Source: an uncultured Slackia sp.
GTDB lineage: Bacteria > Actinomycetota > Coriobacteriia > Coriobacteriales > Eggerthellaceae
Length of the DNA: 8,190 bases
Assembly (NCBI GenBank): GCA_900553655.1
Contig: USEQ01000046.1
Coordinates: 1 to 8,190 of the forward strand
Reading direction: 5' to 3'
A program made the translations under genes and the position numbers. Each line of letters opens with the position of its first letter. Position 1 is the stretch's first letter. Shown piece by piece: positions 5,417 through 8,190 of the stretch. The notes beneath the pieces were generated by a model. The model searched no databases. It had not been told where the DNA came from and was given only the letters and a program-made list of their open reading frames with translations.

Positions 5417-5445
5417 AGTATGACGTTTGTGCGTGCAATTGGGAA
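5417..5445 (-). promoter_or_regulatory. Tentative activator-dependent promoter of the methionine-synthase-like gene
   Basis: CATACT (5422-5417) is a fair -10 box. The hexamer 17 bp upstream, TTCCCA (5445-5440), is a poor -35. Transcription from it would start near 5410, which puts the LysR dyad at about -66, the usual position of the recognition site at LysR-activated promoters. The assignment rests mainly on this spacing. Confidence 0.35.
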
Positions 5446-5464
5446 ATACAAGAAAGTAGGCGTA

Positions 5465-5487
5465 TGCCATAGGAAAAACCTATGGCA
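5465..5487. promoter_or_regulatory. LysR-type binding dyad overlapping the lysR stop codon
   Basis: TGCCATAGG (5465-5473) and CCTATGGCA (5479-5487) form a perfect 9-bp dyad around AAAAA. Its core ATAGG-N5-CCTAT fits the T-N11-A rule of LysR-type regulators. It covers the stop codon of the lysR gene (5480-5482). Neither strand continues with a T run, so it does not look like a terminator. It is best read as the regulator's site for the downstream methionine-synthase-like gene. Confidence 0.6.
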
Positions 5488-6397
5488 AAAAGGCGTCGCC
5501 CGGGACGTGTCTGCGGATTGCCTCAAGATACGCTTTGCCGTAGCGAGAAAGCGTTGTCCCCTTGCGGGTGATCACGCCGATTTCCATGTGTTCGTCCGCT
5601 TCGAGGGGCAGCGCGATGATGTTTTCGCCGTTGAGTTCGTGGCTGATCACACCCGAGCACACCGTGTAGCCGTTGAGGCCTATGAGCAGGTTGAACAGCG
5701 TCGCACGGTCGCGCACGCGGATGTTCTTGCGGCGATCGAGGGTGGATGCCGGCTCTTCCGAGAAGTAGAACGAATTGAAGTCACCCTGCTCATAGGAAAG
5801 ATAAGGGTAGTCGTCCAGGTCGTCGAAGGTGACCGAGGCGCGTCCCGCCAACGGATGCGACGAGCAGACGAACACGTGCGGCGCGGCGGTGAACAGCGGC
5901 TTGAATTCCAGCTCTTCGGCACGCAGCATCTTGCCGATGACTTCGCGGTTGCGGTCGCTCAGGTAGATTACGCCCAGTTCGCTTTTCATGCGCGCCACGT
6001 CTTCGATGATTTCGTGCGTCTGCTCTTCGCGAATCGTGAAATCGTAATGCGACGCGTCGAAGGCGCGAATGACGTCGACGAATGCGTTCACCGCGAACGA
6101 GTAATGCTGGCACGATACGGCGAAACGAGGCGAGGGCTTGGCGTTGTTTTTATAGCGCTCTTCGAGCAACTCCGCCTGCTCGAGCACCTGGCGAGCGTAC
6201 CCAAGAAACGTCTGGCCTTCGTCGGTGGCGATAACACCCTTGCTTGTGCGCTCGAACACGGTGACGCCCATTTCGCGCTCAAGATCTCGGATTGACGCGG
6301 TAATGCTCGGCTGCGAGACGAACAGCCGTCGCGCGGCTTCGGTGATGCTGCCGCATTCCGCGACGGTGACAAGATACTTGAGCTGCTGGAGTTTCAC
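5480..6397 (-). CDS. LysR-type transcriptional regulator, likely of sulfur/methionine metabolism
   Basis: With the GTG start at 6397 the protein has 305 residues, normal for the family. The winged helix-turn-helix fills about residues 1-60: LQQLKYLVTVAECGSITEAA, then RRLFVSQPSITASIRDLERE. The phrase MGVTVFERTSKGVIATDEGQ and the linker FLGYARQVLEQAELLE follow, and an effector-binding domain of periplasmic-binding type runs from about 85 to the end. The linker and HTH style resemble firmicute regulators of cysteine and methionine genes (CysL/CmbR-like), which agrees with the downstream methionine-synthase-like gene. GTG is preferred to an ATG at 6430 because it has AGAGGA four bases upstream, while the ATG overlaps the predicted -10 box and has no ribosome-binding site. 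The effector cannot be read from the sequence. Confidence 0.88.
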   Translation of the reverse strand: MKLQQLKYLVTVAECGSITEAARRLFVSQPSITASIRDLEREMGVTVFERTSKGVIATDEGQTFLGYARQVLEQAELLEERYKNNAKPSPRFAVSCQHYSFAVNAFVDVIRAFDASHYDFTIREEQTHEIIEDVARMKSELGVIYLSDRNREVIGKMLRAEELEFKPLFTAAPHVFVCSSHPLAGRASVTFDDLDDYPYLSYEQGDFNSFYFSEEPASTLDRRKNIRVRDRATLFNLLIGLNGYTVCSGVISHELNGENIIALPLEADEHMEIGVITRKGTTLSRYGKAYLEAIRRHVPGDAFLP

Positions 6398-6401
6398 GAT
6401 A

Positions 6402-6407
6402 TCCTCT
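6402..6407 (-). promoter_or_regulatory. Ribosome-binding site selecting the GTG start of lysR
   Basis: AGAGGA on the minus strand ends four bases before the GTG at 6397, and a second GGAGG lies at 6414-6410. Both lie downstream of the competing ATG at 6430, which argues for the GTG. Confidence 0.6.
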
Positions 6408-6428
6408 TTCCTCCGGTGTGTCGTTGGC

Positions 6429-6456
6429 ATTATCGCGCAATCGCTTTCCTTCGCAA
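6429..6456 (-). promoter_or_regulatory. Probable promoter of the LysR-type gene
   Basis: TTGCGA (6456-6451) and GATAAT (6434-6429) on the minus strand are 16 bp apart. Transcription would start near 6422, leaving a leader of about 25 bases before the GTG start. It is divergent from the htpG promoter about 40 bp away. No LysR dyad was seen here, so autoregulation of the usual divergent type is not evident. Confidence 0.45.
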
Positions 6457-6495
6457 CAAAACGTCAACATTGCATGGAGCCTTTCCGAGCTTCGG

Positions 6496-6523
6496 TTGAC
6501 AGCGTGAAGGCTGGTACTACAAT
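6496..6523 (+). promoter_or_regulatory. Promoter of htpG
   Basis: A consensus TTGACA (6496-6501) and TACAAT (6518-6523) with a 16-bp spacer make a strong housekeeping-sigma promoter. Transcription should begin near 6530, inside the left arm of the CIRCE element, so HrcA binding would block initiation. Confidence 0.8.
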
Positions 6524-6524
6524 C

Positions 6525-6559
6525 CTCTTTAGCACTCATACGTCTTGAGTGCTAAAGAG
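6525..6559. promoter_or_regulatory. CIRCE operator (HrcA binding site) controlling htpG
   Basis: TTAGCACTC (6529-6537), nine bases, then GAGTGCTAA (6547-6555) is an exact match to the CIRCE consensus. The dyad extends to 13 perfectly paired bases per arm (6525-6537 and 6547-6559). CIRCE is the binding site of the heat-shock repressor HrcA, usually found before groESL and dnaK operons. Here it overlaps the htpG transcription start, so htpG should be repressed at normal temperature and released on heat shock. hrcA itself is not in the window. Confidence 0.95.
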
Positions 6560-6718
6560 TGTAGCGAAGAAGGGCGCGTGGCTGGGCTGCCGCCCCGCAT
6601 CACCGTTCCGCAGCGGGTCACGCCGCAACGCCGTCGCATGCGGTTTCGTTCGCTTCGTCATCTAAGGTAATAACGTTGCGGGTTCGCCCGCGCGATGCAT
6701 GAAAGAAGGCTTCATTCT
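6560..6718 (+). other. Long htpG leader with a UUCG hairpin before the start
   Basis: The predicted transcript has about 190 untranslated bases. Most of 6560-6670 shows no gene, repeat or known motif. At 6678-6691 GCGGG-TTCG-CCCGC forms a 5-bp stem closed by the very stable UUCG tetraloop, ending 12 bases before the purine-rich GAAAGAAGG (6701-6709) that serves as ribosome-binding site. It may shape access to that site; nothing further can be shown by eye. Confidence 0.4.
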
Positions 6719-8190
6719 ATGAAGAAATTCAAGACAGAGAGCAAAAAGCTGCTCGACCTCATGATCAACTCGATTTACACCAACAAGGAAATCTTCCTGC
6801 GCGAGCTTGTCTCCAACGCGTCCGACGCCGTGGACAAGCTCTATTTCAAAAGCCTGACTGATTCCGACGTCAAGGTGGGCAAGGACGAGCTAGCTATTCA
6901 TGTGGCCTTCGACCGCGACGCTCGCACCGTCACGGTGTCCGACTCTGGCATTGGCATGACCAAAGACGAGCTTGAAAAGAACCTGGGCACCATCGCGCAT
7001 TCTGGCAGCCTTGAGTTCAAGACCGACAACGCCGAGGCTCAGGGCGACGACGTGGATATCATCGGCCAGTTCGGCGTGGGCTTTTACTCCGCTTTCATGG
7101 TGGGCAAGGAAGTCCGCGTGACCTCGCGCGCTTACGGCTCCGACGAGGCGTGGTGCTGGGTCAGCGACGGCGTCGAAGGATACACGATTGAAGCCGCCGA
7201 GCGCGCCAGCCACGGCACCGACGTGGTGATTGTCCTTAAAGACAACTCTGATGAAGAGAACTACGACACCTACCTGTCCGAATGGGGCCTGAAGAACCTC
7301 ATCAAGAAGTACAGCAACTACGTGCGCTATCCCATTCAGATGGAGTGCGACAAGACGCGCGAGCTGCCCAAGCCCGAAGACGCCGGCGACGATTACAAGC
7401 CCGAGTTCGAGCACTACACCGAAACCGAAACCATCAACTCCATGATTCCCATCTGGAAGCGCAGCAAGTCCGACGTGACCGAGGAGGAATACAACGAGTT
7501 CTACAAGTCCGATTTCCACGATTTCGCTGATCCGGTGCGCACCATCAAGGTGCATGCGGAGGGCGCTCTGACCTACGATGCGCTCATGTTCATCCCCAGC
7601 CGCGCGCCGTATGATTTGTACAGCAAGGACTTCAAGAAGGGCCTGGCGCTCTACAGCTCCAACGTCATGATCATGGAGAAGTGCGAGGAGCTTCTGCCCG
7701 ATTACTTCAACTTCGTGCGCGGCGTGGTGGACAGCCAGGACCTGCAGCTCAACATCTCTCGCGAAACGCTGCAGCATAACAGCCAGCTGCGCGCGATCGC
7801 CAAGAAGCTCGAGAAGAAGATCAAGAGCGAGCTGGCGAATATGCGCGATAACGACCGCGAGGCCTACGAGGCGTTCTTTGAGCAGTTCGGCCGCGGCCTG
7901 AAGTAAAGCATCTACGCCAGCTACGGCATGAACAAGGGCGAGCTGGCCGACCTGCTGCTCTTCTATTCTGCCAAGGAGCAGAAGATGATCACGCTCGACG
8001 AATACATCGCCGCCATGCCCGAGGGGCAGGAGTCCATCTTCTATGCCGCCGGCGAATCGGTGGAGCGCCTGGCGAAGATGCCGGTGGTGAAGGCCGTCAT
8101 GAACAAGGGCTACGACGTGCTTCTGTGCACGCAGGACGTGGACGAATTCTGCTTCCAGGCCATGATGGGATACGGCAAGCCCGCTTCCGA
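6719..8190 (+). pseudogene. htpG: htpG (Hsp90 chaperone), interrupted by an in-frame TAA; 3' end outside window
   Basis: HtpG is the bacterial cytoplasmic Hsp90, an ATP-driven dimeric chaperone. The first 395 codons (to 7903) encode the N-terminal ATPase domain: E29 in FLREL, SNASDA at 32-37, D75 in DSGIGM, and the lid motif IGQFGVGFYS at 115-124. Most of the middle domain follows, including the ATP-contacting arginine R348 in NISRETLQ. A TAA at 7904-7906 then ends the frame. The same frame continues without a gap as good HtpG sequence (SIYASYGMNKGELADLLLFY, later LDEYIAAMPEGQESIFYAAG) to the window edge. Relatives have an aromatic residue then Gly at the stop site (K-F/Y-G-I-Y), so TAC-GGC or TTC-GGC has become TAA-AGC. 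The stopped product lacks the end of the middle domain and the dimerisation domain. The ATG at 6719 fits homology; a 5' ATG at 6695 has no ribosome-binding site. Confidence 0.85.

Noticed and set aside
4405..5472. Long open frame of 355 codons on the + strand
   Set aside because: It is antisense to the methionine-synthase-like gene, whose zinc ligands and substrate motifs are all present on the other strand; the + strand product shows no recognisable domain.
5465..5487. Terminator of the lysR gene
   Set aside because: No T run follows the stem on the minus strand, the stop codon lies inside it, and the core fits a LysR binding site.
5354..6295. Open frame of 313 codons on the + strand
   Set aside because: It runs antisense across the lysR gene and the intergenic region, and its composition is that of a GC-rich shadow frame.
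6890..7777. Open frame of 295 codons on the - strand inside htpG
   Set aside because: It is the complement of strongly conserved Hsp90 sequence and has no domain of its own.

Overview
The window looks like a chromosomal segment of a GC-rich Gram-positive bacterium. Codon choice and family members fit an anaerobic actinobacterium of the class Coriobacteriia (Eggerthellales-like). This is an inference from protein style: no rRNA or other phylogenetic marker is present.

Layout. Bases 1-182 hold the 3' end of a GyrI-like small-molecule-binding gene (+). An accessory stretch of about 4 kb follows, built from small self-contained modules, each with its own operator array. It contains: (a) a 55-bp scar at 221-275 that matches the hipB-stop/hipA-start junction found again at 3683-3737; (b) an AAA_14/DUF4143 ATPase (313-1551, -) behind a promoter carrying three related 18-bp elements at an exact 40-bp pitch; (c) a DUF6442-like three-helix membrane protein plus a 68-residue Cro/CI-type regulator (1782-2310, +), behind a strong promoter with two opposed 18-bp operators; (d) an intact hipB-hipA toxin-antitoxin operon (3907-2406, -) with three identical 16-bp palindromes at an exact 39-bp pitch; (e) the beheaded C-terminal part of a different XRE/HipB-type regulator (4010-4255, +), whose homology begins about 10 bp beyond the last hipBA operator.

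Beyond the island the sequence looks like core genome: a cobalamin-independent methionine-synthase-like gene (YxjG-type, -), a LysR-type regulator (-) that probably activates it through a T-N11-A dyad, and, divergently, htpG (+, Hsp90). htpG has a consensus-like promoter and a perfect HrcA/CIRCE operator. Its frame is broken by a single in-frame TAA at 7904-7906, after which the same frame continues as clear HtpG sequence to the window edge.

How it fits together. The left half reads as a hotspot of autoregulated stress/persistence and regulatory modules that has collected relics of earlier hip-type loci at both ends. The right half is methionine supply and protein folding. The points most worth a second look are the nonsense codon in htpG, the evenly spaced operator triplets, and the two relics of hip-type genes bordering the island.
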